Assembly: GCA_030512295.1 (NCBI GenBank)
Contig: JAULSR010000003.1
Coordinates: forward strand, 2,232,001 to 2,296,000
Source of the DNA: Bombardia bombarda
Lineage: Eukaryota; Ascomycota; Sordariomycetes; Sordariales; Lasiosphaeriaceae
DNA length: 64,000 bases
Reading direction: 5' to 3'
A program made the translations under genes and the position numbers. Under the pieces are notes generated by a model. That model had not been told where the DNA came from. It did not search any database and saw nothing but the letters and a program-made list of their open reading frames with translations. Below are positions 53,665 through 64,000 of this stretch, piece by piece. Position 1 is the stretch's first letter. Every line of letters starts with the position of its first letter.

Positions 53665-55053
53665 TCACTTATAAAAGTCAAACTTGTTCTCATCGCTCGT
53701 CCCCTTGACCTGGCTGCTATACGCATCCTCCAAATCAACCTGGATGATATTATACCTATTCTTCCGCACGGCGCGCAGGCCCGCCTCCTGCATAATCGCC
53801 GCGATGACCGCCCCGCTGAGCGGGTCGTTGCGCACAATCAAACTGTCCAGATCAACCTCGGGCGCCAGGCTCATCTTGCTGGCAATAGTAGTAAAGATGA
53901 GACGCCTCTCGCGGCGGTCGCGCAGGTTAGGAAACTCAATCTTCCTGTCCAGACGCCCCGGGCGCAGCAGGGCCGGGTCGAGCGTGTCGGCGCGGTTGGT
54001 GGCCATGATGACCTTGACGTTGGCGGTCTGGTCGAAGCCGTCCATCTGGTTGAGCAGCTCGAGGAGGATGCGCTGGACCTCGCGGTCGGCGCCCGTCTGG
54101 GCGTCGAAGCGCTTGGTGGCGATGGCGTCGATCTCGTCGATGAAGATGATGGCGGGCGCGTTCTCGCGCGCCATGCGGAACACGTCGCGGACCATGCGGG
54201 GCCCTTCGCCGAGGTACTTTTGGACGAACTCGGAGCCGACGACGCGGATGAAGTTTGCGGTCGTGGAGTTGGCGACGGCCTTGACGAGCATGGTCTTGCC
54301 GGTGCCGGGGGGTCCGTAGAGGAGGACGCCGCGGGGCGGGTCGATGCCGATTTGCTTGTAGAGGTCGAAGTGGGTGAGGGGGAGCTCGACGGCCTCGCGG
54401 ATCTCTTGCTTCTGCATGTCGAGGCCGCCGACGTCGGCGTAGGTGACGTCGGGCTTCTCGTCGGAGCCGAGCATGGCGATGGAGGAGTCGGCTTCTGGGG
54501 GGAGGATGTCGACGAGGGCGTTGGAGTGGCGGTGGAGGGCGACCGAGGACGAGGGCTTGAGCTTCTCGCGGTCGAGGGTGGAGAGGATGCGGACGACGTA
54601 GTTGGAGCCGGTGCTGGATTGGACGATGCCGGTGCTGTGGTGATGGTGTTAGTTGGGAAGCCCAACAAAGATGAGAGATGTAAGGGGTGAGAGCTTACTT
54701 TTGGTCAATGGCCTCCATAAACTGGCCGATGACGAGTGGCACGCTCTGGATGCGCTTGATCTCCTCCTGGGCTCGCACGAGCTCGCGCTTCAAGCTTCTG
54801 TTGGGGATGGTTTAGCTGGTTTCTTTCATGCGGTGAGATATTGATGTTCAACATACCTCTGCTCATCCTTGATGTATTCCTCCTGCAGCTGGATGTACTC
54901 TAGTTGACGCTGCAGCCTCTTGAGGGTTCCATACTCGTCACCGCCCTCTGTCGACACACCCTCAAAGTTCTCGATGCTAGGGATTGTCGAGGGGGCGGTC
55001 TTCCTGTGCGGTAGGACGTTGTTGGCCGGGTTCTGTACGAGGACGTCGCCCAT
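53665..55053 (-). CDS. rpt3: 26S proteasome regulatory ATPase RPT3
   Basis: Rpt3/PSMC4 homologue, one of six AAA+ ATPases in the proteasome base. Exons on the minus strand are 55053..54857, 54797..54699 and 54634..53665 (59- and 64-nt introns), giving 421 residues. An N-terminal coiled coil (about 45-95: YGTLKRLQRQLEYIQLQEEY, then RSLKRELVRAQEEIKRIQSV) spans the first junction. The OB fold contains IVQSSTGSNYVVRILSTLDR. The AAA domain has Walker A GPPGTGKT, the pore loop with VGSEFVQKYLGEGP, Walker B IIFIDEIDA and second-region-of-homology residues (NRADTLDPALLRPGRLDRKI). The C-terminus ends FDFYK, close to the HbYX tail that docks into the 20S core in Rpt3. Length and motif order match the family exactly. 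Confidence 0.97.
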
Positions 55054-57185
55054 GGTGAAGCCCGTTTGGCCAGCAATGAGCTGGAGTCTGGATTTGACCG
55101 GTGGCGGGGCAAATTGAGATTGACGGCTGATGCGGTTACGGGAGTGCGGGTGATTGATATGCTGGAGATGGGCGATGCAGCAAAAAGTCCGTCGGTTTGT
55201 TTGAAGATGTTGGAGTGAAGTTGTTTGGTGATGCTTTCGCCTCGTGGCGCGTGCGGTGCGATGCGGCCAGTCGTCGAGCTTCCACGTTAGCGCTGCTGGC
55301 TGGGCTAGCTCGGTCGTCTGGCAGTGGCTCGTCATCCGCTGTGGCCTGGCCTACGAAGTGCGCTAGGCCGGAGAGGCAGGGAGGCAGGCTGGGTCCTGGC
55401 GTCCGTCAGCCTGCCGCGGCTGCGCTGATTGGCCGAGCTCTGTCTTGCTGAGTGAGGCGGATTGGGCGGATTCACCTGGGGCTGGCAGGCTGGATTGGAT
55501 GGATACCCAGTGCCGATATCCACCTCTGGTTTCTCCATATAAACTTTTTACAAACTACCAGGTTTACTTACCTACTTACAAGACCGGAGATAATTGAGAT
55601 GAGATTTGTACCATATAACCATACCGCCCTTCTCCCTGCCTGTTGGCGTTGGATGACACGGCATACGGATACCGCAGCTCAGATCTCTGGCTTTCATTCT
55701 ATGTAGTACAGCATGGAGTAATAAGTTTGGCAACAATTCCATTATTACCACTTAAAAGTTTGTTGCCAGAACCATTTTTGATCAAGCTTTCTGACATGCT
55801 TCGCACCTTCCGCCATCTACTGCAGACCTTCTCCTTCAATTTCTTGGGGGGACTCGTTTAATAACAGTTCTCCTGGCGCCGGAACATTGCCCAACAGTGA
55901 GTGGGGTTGCTTTCCAGACTCATTACTGTACAGATTAATCCATGAATCCGTTGCGATTATTTTTTGTCCATGCCGCGTTCAACGATGCGATAAATCGCCG
56001 GGTCCAGGCACGGGAACTGGCATTATAGAAGGCGCTATGAAGAGCCAAGTCGCGTGTGCTGTCCTCCCACGTCGCCCACTAGGTAGGAACCACTTCGTAT
56101 TCGACTACGATTGGATGTTGCTCCTTTCACTCGCAGCCCAATGCCGCTGCGCATACTGTACATGTACATACACCTAGTTTTAGTAGCAGTGGAACGCCTG
56201 CTAGTGTCGTCTGGTGCTGCTGTCAGTACGGGAACACCGTCGCAGACTCACAGACAATAGATATACAATTGTTAGGTAGTATCTGGGCTCTTCTCCACCG
56301 TTCTGAATCGAATGATGCAGAGAGCAGAGATGAGATGTCGCTGCTGTCATGGCAGTCACCACTCATTACCTCGGAGGCGACTGTGCCAGCTGTGATTGGC
56401 ACGCAATTTTGGGTTATGGTGAATGGAAGTTTTCGGGATGCGAGACCGTTTAAAGGTAAAAAAGGCATCCTTGGAAGTACTCAAGTACCTTATACTTAAA
56501 CTGTTACTCACGCCGCAGATCGGCCATGGGCTGTATGCCGGCCGGCAGTGCCTGTGGTCCCTCACGGCCTCACCTTATTAGGTAGTCACTTGACAGTGCG
56601 CTGTGCGTGTGGCTGTAGTGGGACTGGCACCCGAGCTGGGCACTTGGGTACGTACCTACATCACCGTCCCGTAGGTTGTCCAAGGTCGTCCCTCCTCGAT
56701 TGGGTGAGGCTGGTCACCTCACAGCAAGTGGGAGCACTCGCCAACCTAGACTAGCACCTCTTTGCATCTCTACATACTGTACAGCATACTGGTCCTATAA
56801 ACCGTTTTCCCGCCTCTTCCTCCTCCTTCAGTCCGTCTCCTCAACTGCAACACATAAGGTTGTCGATAATAAGTTTGTCGCAGGCCCACGCGCACGTCCA
56901 CATCCACATCCCACAGTCTCCTCAACCCGTGTTATCGCTCGTAACTTGCTGTTCTCTGCTCTGTACGGTTCGTAATAAAGCCAAAGGTCATCCACATATG
57001 GTACCATCTGCCCTTGCAGCTCTGCACCTCCGGTCGGCAGCAGCATCCTCCTCCTCCTCCTTTTCCTCCTCAACAACAATAATTACTACTTCTCTGCCTC
57101 TCGCCGACACCCACCCGCCGCCTCTGTACAACTACTCTGTTCTGATAAAGCCTCGACCTCTTCACCACCGCCTCGGGTCACCGTG
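55054..57185. promoter_or_regulatory. Divergent region RPT3 / small unknown gene
   Basis: 2.1 kb. The RPT3 side contains ATTGG near 55430 and a GGTGGCGGGGCAAA string near 55101. The other side includes pyrimidine-rich leader sequence (about 57040-57120) before the small gene. No further coding frame is supported. Confidence 0.55.
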
Positions 57186-57819
57186 ATGTCTTCCTCAATC
57201 GCCATCCCCGCCCCGCCGGCATCCGCGATCGACTACGAGCATCGCCTCGTCCAGTCCAAGGCTGCCGCGAGCTCGTCGTCGTCGTCGTCTTCGTCGTCGT
57301 CCTACTCCAGCTCTCCAAACACACCCGAACCCTCCGGCAAGAGCCCGTCGTCTCGTGCGGCTCAGAAGCAGAAGATGCTTCATTCTCGACGCCCCAGTCT
57401 CTTGAGTAAGTGGCACACCCCGCCCCCGCCTCTGCTATCTACCAGGCTGCTCCAAAGTCGCTTGATGCTACCCCCGCCCGCTTCGCGTATCACCGCTGAC
57501 AGCCTCGCTAGGCCAAGCTCTCCAAAAGCAAGAGTGCACAACCATCAACATTGCCGACGATCCGGAAGGGCCGCCCCGACTGGTAGGTGGTTTGTTTCGT
57601 TTAGTTATCATTCCCCCCTTGCTATAATATAGTGGGCAAGCAAAAGCTGACAATATCCAGATCTCATACCTCTCGTCCAGCCAGGGCTTCATATGGAACC
57701 CCGAGATCTTCCTCCCGTCATACGTCGACCACGACTTCGTGCCGCTCGAGAACCGCCGGGACCCGGTCCACGAGATCCTGCTCAGCGATGAGGAGATCAA
57801 GAAGATCATGCCACAATAA
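57186..57819 (+). CDS. Small conserved-looking protein of unknown function
   Basis: 149 residues from exons 57186..57405, 57512..57582 and 57661..57819 (introns of 106 and 78 nt with CTGAC-type branch points). I do not recognise a named family. The N-terminal 70 residues are low complexity, with a long Ser run. The C-terminal 80 look folded and non-repetitive: LSQALQKQECTTINIADDPE, then GPPRLISYLSSSQGFIWNPE, then VPLENRRDPVHEILLSDEE. All three junctions keep phase, and the joined sequence loses the stop codons present in each intron. That is good support for the model. There is no signal peptide or membrane segment. The function is open. Confidence 0.72.
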
Positions 57820-59499
57820 ACATACCAACCGCGCTATATCATTACGTGCATGCATGGACTAGCAAGGTCATATTTCACTTCGCAACGTCAGTCAGTCGAG
57901 GCTGGAGCACTCTTGGACTTGACATGATGTTTTCGTTTTTATTCCCCCCTTTTCTTTTTTGCCTCACCGGAACCCAGCCCTCCTGGTGTTATTCTACAGA
58001 CAATGGCGTTTGGGGGACAATTGTCTTTAATCTCTAGTATTTATGTCTTGTTTGATTTTTGGGTCACGCGAAGAGCAAGCTTGTCTGGCAAGACAAGAAG
58101 AGCATGATGATATCGGGCTCACGGTTTCATGGGGAGGATCCCCGACAATCCTCGCTTGTCTCTTGTTCGGCTCTGCGGTCAATTGCTTCTACGATTGCCC
58201 TGAAGAATGTGTTAGGGTTCTATTGATTACTTTTCTATTCTAGTTTCCCCCCCGGCCGGTAGGAGGCCGTTGAACAACGGCGGCCTAGTCATGGACTCAA
58301 TGGGCGTGTGCCTGTATGTGGAGCTGGGAGTTTTCCGGTAACTTATTTGGAAGCGCGGGGCTATGAGGAAACTGGTCATCATGGTTAAATCAGATTGGTG
58401 GTATTGGATCCAGGCGTTTTTCTTTTCAACCTCTTTTCGGCTCGCTTTTTGTCCTGGAAGGAAAGGGTCTGCCAGTTATTTTGGGATGCGAACTGCTGCG
58501 GCTTTCACTGACGGACGGCAACTGACTAACTGGCCAGCTAGCTGGCTGGCTGGCTGGCTGGCATCGTCTTTTTGCTTGCATGATTGCTCAGTCTCTCCTC
58601 GATTGTTCAAAGGATCAATATACCAAACAAAACTTTTTTGTTGGCACCTGATGCTGCTACTGTCCATGAAGAACGGGCCTTCCAGAAACCAATCCCGACG
58701 GAACATGGTGACACGTCTTGGCTCCGATACTCCGATCACGGCCACGGCCACGGCCACGGTCAGGAGACGAAAGACAAAGGCGAGGGTCCAGTATTACGTC
58801 GTTGATTATCACTGAATCATCAAATCATCGAATCACCTTGACGCAATCATTGTTTTGGTGCACAGTGCCGCCTTGACAGCCCTTCTGTAGCACATCGAAC
58901 ATATATGTCCCCAGCCGACCAGTGACGCCCTCGACGGCTTGAAAGTTAAACTTTGATTCTCCCAAGGAAGGCTGCGTAGAGATTGGCAGGCAGGCAGGCA
59001 GGCAGTTGGAGTCAAATGTACCGAGTACATAGGTGGTGTAAATCACAAGGCAGCACCCCTCCCTATCAGCCCCACTGATAAGAGACGGGGGCCAGCCATT
59101 TGCCATGCAACCCCGCCATCGCTAGGCCCAGCTTGGCTTTAGAATCTAGACCCCGCCAGCCGGGAGAGCGTGGAAGACCTAATTGGGGCTAGCGTCTGTC
59201 ATTTATCCCTGTCTCTCTATCGGGCTCTTGTTAGACAAGCCGCCGGGTGTTTTTGTTGTGTGGGGGTGTCTGCTGCCTGTCTGCCTGCCGCTTTTTTGGG
59301 GACCGACAGTTTTTAAACACCAACCAACCAACCAGCAAACACCATATTTGACGTGTGGATCCGTCGGCGATGTGACGAGGGTAGAGACGGGGAGTTCTGA
59401 CGACGACGACGACGACGACGACGAAGATCGGACTTAATTTTGCCATTCGGATCACTACTCGCGACAAAAAAACGAAACTCTTTCCTTGATTTTGCAACA
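57820..59499. other. Intergenic region small gene to MIS14
   Basis: 1.7 kb between two plus-strand genes. It has GGCT repeats (58541-58562), GGCA repeats (58986-59003), CGGCCA repeats near 58739-58757 and a GAC tract (59399-59423) that ends about 75 bp before the MIS14 start. No convincing gene. Confidence 0.65.
59399..59423. repeat. (GAC)n microsatellite
   Basis: About eight GAC units in the probable 5' UTR of MIS14. Confidence 0.92.
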
Positions 59500-60290
59500 A
59501 TGGACGCCGTCCACCGCAAGATCGAGCTCCAAGCTCCCGAAGACTTCGCCTACCTCATCAACAACGTGCGACGCGCCGCGGCCGACAGCATCAACGCCGC
59601 CTTCCCGCCCGTCGAGGGCGCCACCGACGACGGCGAGGACGAGCTGCGCGTGCGCATCGAGAAGATGGTGAATGACGTACGTCCCCCCCCCCTCTTTCCC
59701 CCCCGTCCATCATCAAGTTCATCATCAAGTTCTTAACTAACCCCCCTCCCTAAAAAAAGTACATCCTCCAAACATTCACCCTCGCCGCCCCCAACCTCTC
59801 CATCAACGGCCTCCCCGTCGACCCCGCCCGCTTCCTCCAACCCTCCTCCTCCTCCTCCTCCTCCTCCTCTTCTTCTGACCCCTCGTACCTAACCCCCGAA
59901 GAGCACTACGAGCCCTTCGACGCGCGCAAGCGCTACCGCATCGAGGAGCTCGCGCGCGAGGAGGAAGACCTGCTGCGCTCCATCGCTGCGCTGAAGCGGC
60001 GCGTGCCCGGCAAGGTCGCCAACACGTGGGCGAGCAACACCAAGGCCGGGGTCGCGGCGGACGAGGCGGCGCTCGAGGCGGCGCGGGCGCGCATGGCGGC
60101 GGACGGCGCGGCGGCGGTGAGGAAGACGCTTGAGGGGGTGGGAGCGGCGGGGGAGAGGCAGGCCGAGGTAGAGAGGGGGTTTGGGCGCGCGGTGGAGGCG
60201 CTGGGGAGGCTGAAGAGGGATATGCCGAGCACGGTGGCGCGGATGGAGAGGGCGCGGGTGGCGGGGGGGTATGTCGTTACCGAGAGGTAG
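59500..60290 (+). CDS. mis14: Kinetochore protein MIS14 (NSL1), MIND complex
   Basis: Mis14/Nsl1 homologue, a subunit of the MIND/Mis12 complex that links inner kinetochore to the Ndc80 complex. Exons 59500..59676 and 59760..60290 (83-nt intron), giving 235 residues. MDAVHRKIELQAPEDFAYL, with NNVRRAAADSINAAFPPVEG, is the conserved N-terminus. The junction gives VND|YILQTFTLAAPNLSINGLP, typical of fungal Mis14. After a Ser run (about 82-94) a long helical region follows (YRIEELAREEEDLLRSIAAL to the end), as expected for the coiled-coil rod. The acceptor (59751-59759) is a run of seven A before AG rather than a pyrimidine tract, which is unusual; the pyrimidines lie a little further upstream. 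Confidence 0.92.
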
Positions 60291-60932
60291 GGGGTGGTGG
60301 GATTATGGGGTGTTTGCGAGTGATGGTGGTTAAGGGGGGGGGGATTGGGTCAAGTGGCGTTTTGGGTTGGGTTGGGATGGCTGGCTGGGTTAGGTTTGTG
60401 TGGTTTGTTTGGCTTGGTTATGTAGGGATTCGATATCAACATGGCGATGGTTCATTTGGGGCGTGGTAACAGCCGCGGCGTTCGGTTGTGTATGGGAATG
60501 CAAAACTTGCAACGATTCCTTAAAAGCAAAACCTTTTGCAGTCAGGCATTGCGAGGTAAAAGTACTAGTCTATTCTGTATTTATGCGGGGTGAAACAACT
60601 ATTTTTATTAGGGAGAAGGAAAAGAAAACACCAGAAAGCGAGTCTTGGCCAGCATCATCCCAAAGACTTTCAGGCCATTAGCAAAAAGACACGAAAGCTT
60701 CTGCTCCTCTGTTTCAAACACACACTGCCTGCCAGTAATACAACTAGCTTCCAGCGCCCGCCACGCAACTTCGAGCGTCCCCTGAGCTCTCGATCGACGC
60801 AATAGCTCAGAGCGCGCGCTATAGTATAGGGCAACGACACACCTCTTCTTCAACAACAGATTCCCCTTCTATACTACTACCACTGTCCGTCTTCTGAGGC
60901 TGCATTAACTCTTCTTTGCTTTGTTGTGCTTC
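60291..60932. other. Convergent intergenic region MIS14 / SEC14
   Basis: 642 bp of 3' flanks. The first part is G/T-rich on the plus strand with a G9 run near 60336-60344. Nothing coding is visible. Confidence 0.7.
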
Positions 60933-62148
60933 CTATGCGGCAGCAGGAGCAGGAGCAGGGACCTCGGCCGCCGCCGGAACAACAACGGGCGCAGCAGCCC
61001 CCGCATCGACAGGAGCAGGAGCAGCAACAACAGCATCACCCTCCTTCACCTCCGCACCCGTGTTCACAATAACATTATCCGCCTCCTCCTTCTTCTCCCA
61101 GGCCGCCGGGCGGGCCCACTCCTGCTCGCGCCACGGGCCCATATCGCTAAGCTGGCACCCGCCGGCGCACTCGCACAGGCCGCCAAACTGCTTGGGGAGG
61201 TTCTCTGCGGGCACCTGCGCGAGCAGCTCCTTCTGGTAGCCGCTGCCCAACACGTGGATCTTTTGTACCGTGACGGGGTCGAGCCAGGCCTTGACGACGG
61301 ACCAGACGCTGCTGAAGCCCCAGGGGGCGTTGATGAGGTAGAGCCGGCCGAGGCGCTCGGGGTAGTAGTTCTGGCTGAGGCCGCTGGCCTGCCGGACGTA
61401 GCCGAACACCTGGGGCGCCTTGGTGAGGCCGACGCCCTTGAGGTCCATGATGGTGCAGCACGTCTCGAGCAGCTTGCCGGCCTTGCGGCTGCACGCTGGG
61501 AGGCGCGGGTCCGAGAGGCGCTCGTACTCGACCGCGAGGTTGGTGAGCATGCGCTCCGCCGTTGTGATCTTGTACATGGCAGTCAGGTCGATACCGCCAA
61601 GCTGCTCGATGTAGACGGGGCGGCCGTCCTGTAATGGGGCGGGTGGGCGGGTTAGTGTAGTTATACAGGGCAGGAACAAAGAGAGTAAAACGTACCTTGT
61701 CAGTCTTGTGATAGTACTGGGGTAGTACTTGAATATCTGCTCCTTCTCGGGTATTCCCAAGTCGGTACGACATCGTCGAGCTTGGTGTCTGCCCGCCACT
61801 TCTCGGTGTCGACAAACCTAGAATAGAGCGGTCAGCACAGCACAGCACAGCACAGCACAGCACCTCGTTTACTTGCCCCCGTAGGATAAGAAAATGGGGA
61901 GGAATGTACTCACATAGCCTTAGCAAGGTTCACATCGAACTTGCGGGCGCGGAGGAAGCGAAGCAGTGTCAGGGTGTCGAGGCGCTTGGTGTAGCCCTCG
62001 GACTCGAGCAACAGGCGCAGCTGGTGTACCTGAGCCTGCTGCAGCTGCGTCAAATGGCCTGGATGCCCGTTCTGTGCGACGGGGCTATCGTAGGGTAGTC
62101 ATAATGATCGTACTTTGGGTCGAGCTCCATGGGAGTGGTTTCAGCCAT
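60933..62148 (-). CDS. sec14: SEC14-type phosphatidylinositol/phosphatidylcholine transfer protein, frame disrupted
   Basis: CRAL-TRIO protein that couples PI/PC exchange to Golgi secretion. Exons on the minus strand are about 62148..61914, 61817..61696 and 61628..60933. The N-terminus MAETTPMELDPKYDHYDYPT, the CRAL-TRIO N domain (TLLRFLRARKFDVNLAKAMF) and the lipid-binding domain (DGRPVYIEQLGGIDL, SQNYYPERLGRLYLINAPWG, YQKELLAQVPAENLPKQFGG) match the family closely. The frame breaks three times, each at a C-run one base short of the expected length: 62081-62084, 61749-61751 and 61719-61722. Without these the protein would read through normally. The third exon is fully intact (232 codons) and ends in an Ala/Pro/Val-rich tail. 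Sequencing error is more likely than decay, because the coding sequence is otherwise unblemished. Coordinates span the gene; the product cannot be translated as a single frame. Confidence 0.85.
61835..61863. repeat. (CACAG)n tract in SEC14 intron
   Basis: Nearly six CACAG units inside the first intron of SEC14 (61818-61913), close to its branch and acceptor region on the minus strand. Confidence 0.93.
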
Positions 62149-63332
62149 TATACCGGTTTATGTCTGTCGTTCGTCCCTTTGTCGGGGGGGCGTGGATTGC
62201 GGGGAGGGCGAAGGACCGGAAAGCAGTTTGCAGATGTGAAGAACACGACACTTGGGGAAAATGGTGAAAGGAAGGGGAGCGGAGGGTGAAAACAGTCACG
62301 GCCGTGGGAAAAAAGGGTTGAGTTGAAGACAGACGGGGAGAGCCGAGCCGGTGGATTTACTTGGGCTGGTTATGGGGACCCTCGATTGCTGGGACACGTT
62401 GAATTGAAACCAGCAGTCAGTGCCTTCTGAAAAAAGGCCGGGGGCCCCTCGTGCAATCGTAAAATTCGTCATGGCGACCGACCAGGAGGCGCCGGCTGGC
62501 AGAATGGAGGGGGTGCCTCCCCGTCGTGCCCCGCAGCAAGGTAATTGCCCTTCTTGGGTGCCCTCCACAGCAGCATCGGGTACACTTACATCAGCCCCTA
62601 AAAGGGTGAAAGGGCTCTGTACGAAGTCACTGGCCAGGCGCTGGCAGGGTTGATCAACGCAGTATAATGAGAGTCTGAAATGAGGTCATCTCATCATCCC
62701 CTTCAGCCACGGATAGTATTCCACTATTCGAAGCAATTTCCATTAACGACAACGACGACTGCTGACGACGACGGTGCTGATTGCCGGCGGCCTCTGAAAA
62801 GCTATATTCCACTATTCTAGGCGCGCCTCCTCAGTAGGTAAGGTAGGCAGTTGTCTCAGGCTATTTTGCCATCTTTCTTTTCTTCTCCTGCTTCGTCTCG
62901 TCTCAGGCTTACCACATCATTTAGTATATTCATGAAGCCCATCAGAAAATAGTAGTTGGCCGCTGCCCGTCATCGTTTAGGAAAGAATACCTGCAACCAA
63001 CCGGCCAATGACGTTGTTCACATGACGTTTCAGCTGATCGGTCGCTCGCATTGCCGCCAAACAACAGGCCGGCCGCCGTCGTTAGTCTTTTTGCCTATCC
63101 CGTTTCTTCATCTTTGTTGGTGAACTAGCAGCAATTAAAGTCGACCTGTCGAGTCCGAGCATCGGGTATGGTATGGACGACCGCCCCCCTATACCTGCAG
63201 CACCCGGCCAAAGGTCTTGTTCCCTACCATAACCTGTATGTGTGCACCTTATCCGTAGTGGCAGTAGGGACGTTACCCGTATAGCCAGCGCAATGAGCAT
63301 TTAATATGCAGCACATGTCAAATTCGTGGACT
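62149..63332. other. SEC14 upstream region / prefoldin 3' flank
   Basis: 1.2 kb between two minus-strand genes: SEC14 promoter and leader, then the 3' end of prefoldin subunit 3. A CGACGACGACTG-type repeat lies near 62747-62773, and CTCAGTAGGTAAGGTAGGCA near 62829. No gene is evident. Confidence 0.6.
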
Positions 63333-64000
63333 TCAGCCTCCTGGCGGCTTGTCCTTATCTTTGCCTTTGCCCTGATCTAGCTTGTCCTCCTCCTCCTTCT
63401 CCTTGCGCTTCTGCACAACATCCCAGTTGTACACTCTCGCAACTGCCACCTCCATCGTCTAAAAAAGACAGATATCAGCAATGTGCATGGAGATATAGCC
63501 ACAGCAAGGGAAAAGGGAGACTTACCGTGATCTGCTCTCTCAAAAAGTCCAGATCCTCCTCGCAGTTCGACAAGCTCAACGTCGCCGCCTTCAACTTTGT
63601 GTCGAGCAGCTCCTCAGCCTCGTCGATAGAATACGACAACATGACGTTTGCCTAAATCGTAGATCATGCACCCATTAGCCACTCAAATCCATCCACTCAA
63701 ATCCATTTGCGCCCAAGAAAACATCAAATGATTCTCCTTACACCCAGCCATAAGTAAACCTCGTCCGTCGGGGGGATCTCGGCCTTTGCGTGCAGCGTCT
63801 CGTTGAGCTCAAACGTCGTTTCTATCGGGTCCGAGTCGTCCTGTTGTCCCACCGAATCGAAAGTGTCAGCCTCCTCTTCTTTTCTGGCCAACGCCATTAC
63901 CACCCTTCCCCTCCTTCCATCAGACGGTATCATACCTTCCTCAACTTCAGGAACCGGACGGTATCCAGCGTCTTCTGGATGTCGGGCATCTTGTCCTTCA
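63333..64000 (-). CDS. pac10: Prefoldin subunit 3 (5' partial)
   Basis: Prefoldin alpha-type subunit (Pac10/Gim2, VBP1), part of the hexameric chaperone that hands unfolded actin and tubulin to CCT. Exons on the minus strand are >64000..63936, 63840..63742, 63651..63526 and 63458..63333; the N-terminus lies beyond the window. The visible protein reads KMPDIQKTLDTVRFLKLRK, then TTFELNETLHAKAEIPPTDE, VYLWLGANVMLSYSIDEAEE, LLDTKLKAATLSLSNCEEDL and DFLREQITTMEVAVARVYNW, ending in a Lys/Glu/Asp-rich tail. This contains the beta-hairpin pair and C-terminal coiled coil of the family. All junctions hold phase. The gene is unusually intron-rich for its size. Confidence 0.93.

Noticed and set aside
9220..55053. 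Functional clustering of proteasome (RPN3, RPT3) or kinetochore (SPC34, MIS14) genes
   Set aside because: The pairs are tens of kilobases apart with unrelated genes between and no shared promoter motif visible, so chance linkage is sufficient.
55095..55120. PACE-like string GGTGGCGGGGCAAA upstream of RPT3
   Set aside because: The yeast proteasome element is GGTGGCAAA; here it is interrupted, and I found no matching copy upstream of RPN3.

Overview
This window is nuclear DNA from a filamentous ascomycete, most likely a Sordariomycete. The evidence is short spliceosomal introns (54-96 nt) with GT(A/G)-AG borders and CTRAC-like branch points. It also includes GC-rich coding sequence, many intergenic microsatellites, a DIM-2-type cytosine methyltransferase and fungal-specific genes (SPC34, FIG1, LST7, SLD2). 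The genus cannot be fixed from sequence alone. I rebuilt 21 protein-coding genes by joining reading frames across introns with matching phase. I saw no rRNA, no convincing tRNA, no transposase, no CRISPR array and no secondary-metabolite cluster.

Layout. 1-2663: 3' part of a large GH47 alpha-mannosidase (+). 4133-5995: SLD2 (-), divergent from a RING-finger gene (6359-7549, +). 9220-11109: RPN3 (-). 12391-14886: TAF12 (-). 16311-17348: an unnamed Gln/Ser-rich gene (-). 20367-21205: SPC34 (+), convergent with a DsbA-like oxidoreductase (21373-22122, -). 24264-25293: FIG1 (+), convergent with a Ser/Thr-rich wall protein carrying a CBM19-like module (26745-28430, -). 29952-33911: DIM-2 (-). 34900-37521: COG3 (-), divergent from FMP25 (38018-39853, +). 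41827-43594: protein tyrosine phosphatase (+). About 7.2 kb without a recognisable gene follows. 50780-52243: LST7 (+), convergent with RPT3 (53665-55053, -). 57186-57819: small unknown gene (+). 59500-60290: MIS14 (+), convergent with SEC14 (60933-62148, -). 63333-64000: prefoldin subunit 3 (-), cut by the window end.

How the genes relate. This is an ordinary housekeeping block, not an operon or cluster. Several products share machines: RPN3 and RPT3 in the 26S proteasome regulatory particle; SPC34 (DASH) and MIS14 (MIND) at the kinetochore; SEC14 and COG3 in Golgi traffic; LST7 in nutrient signalling. I do not infer co-regulation from this.

What deserves a second look: three apparent one-base losses in C-runs of SEC14, a stop-free 72-nt intron of 3n length in COG3, a GC-AG intron in RPN3, long acidic coiled insertions in the GH47 enzyme, a low-complexity insertion inside the phosphatase domain, the DIM-2 methyltransferase, a 10-bp minisatellite in a divergent promoter region, and the 7.2-kb gene-free stretch. 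I found no convincing new multi-gene system.
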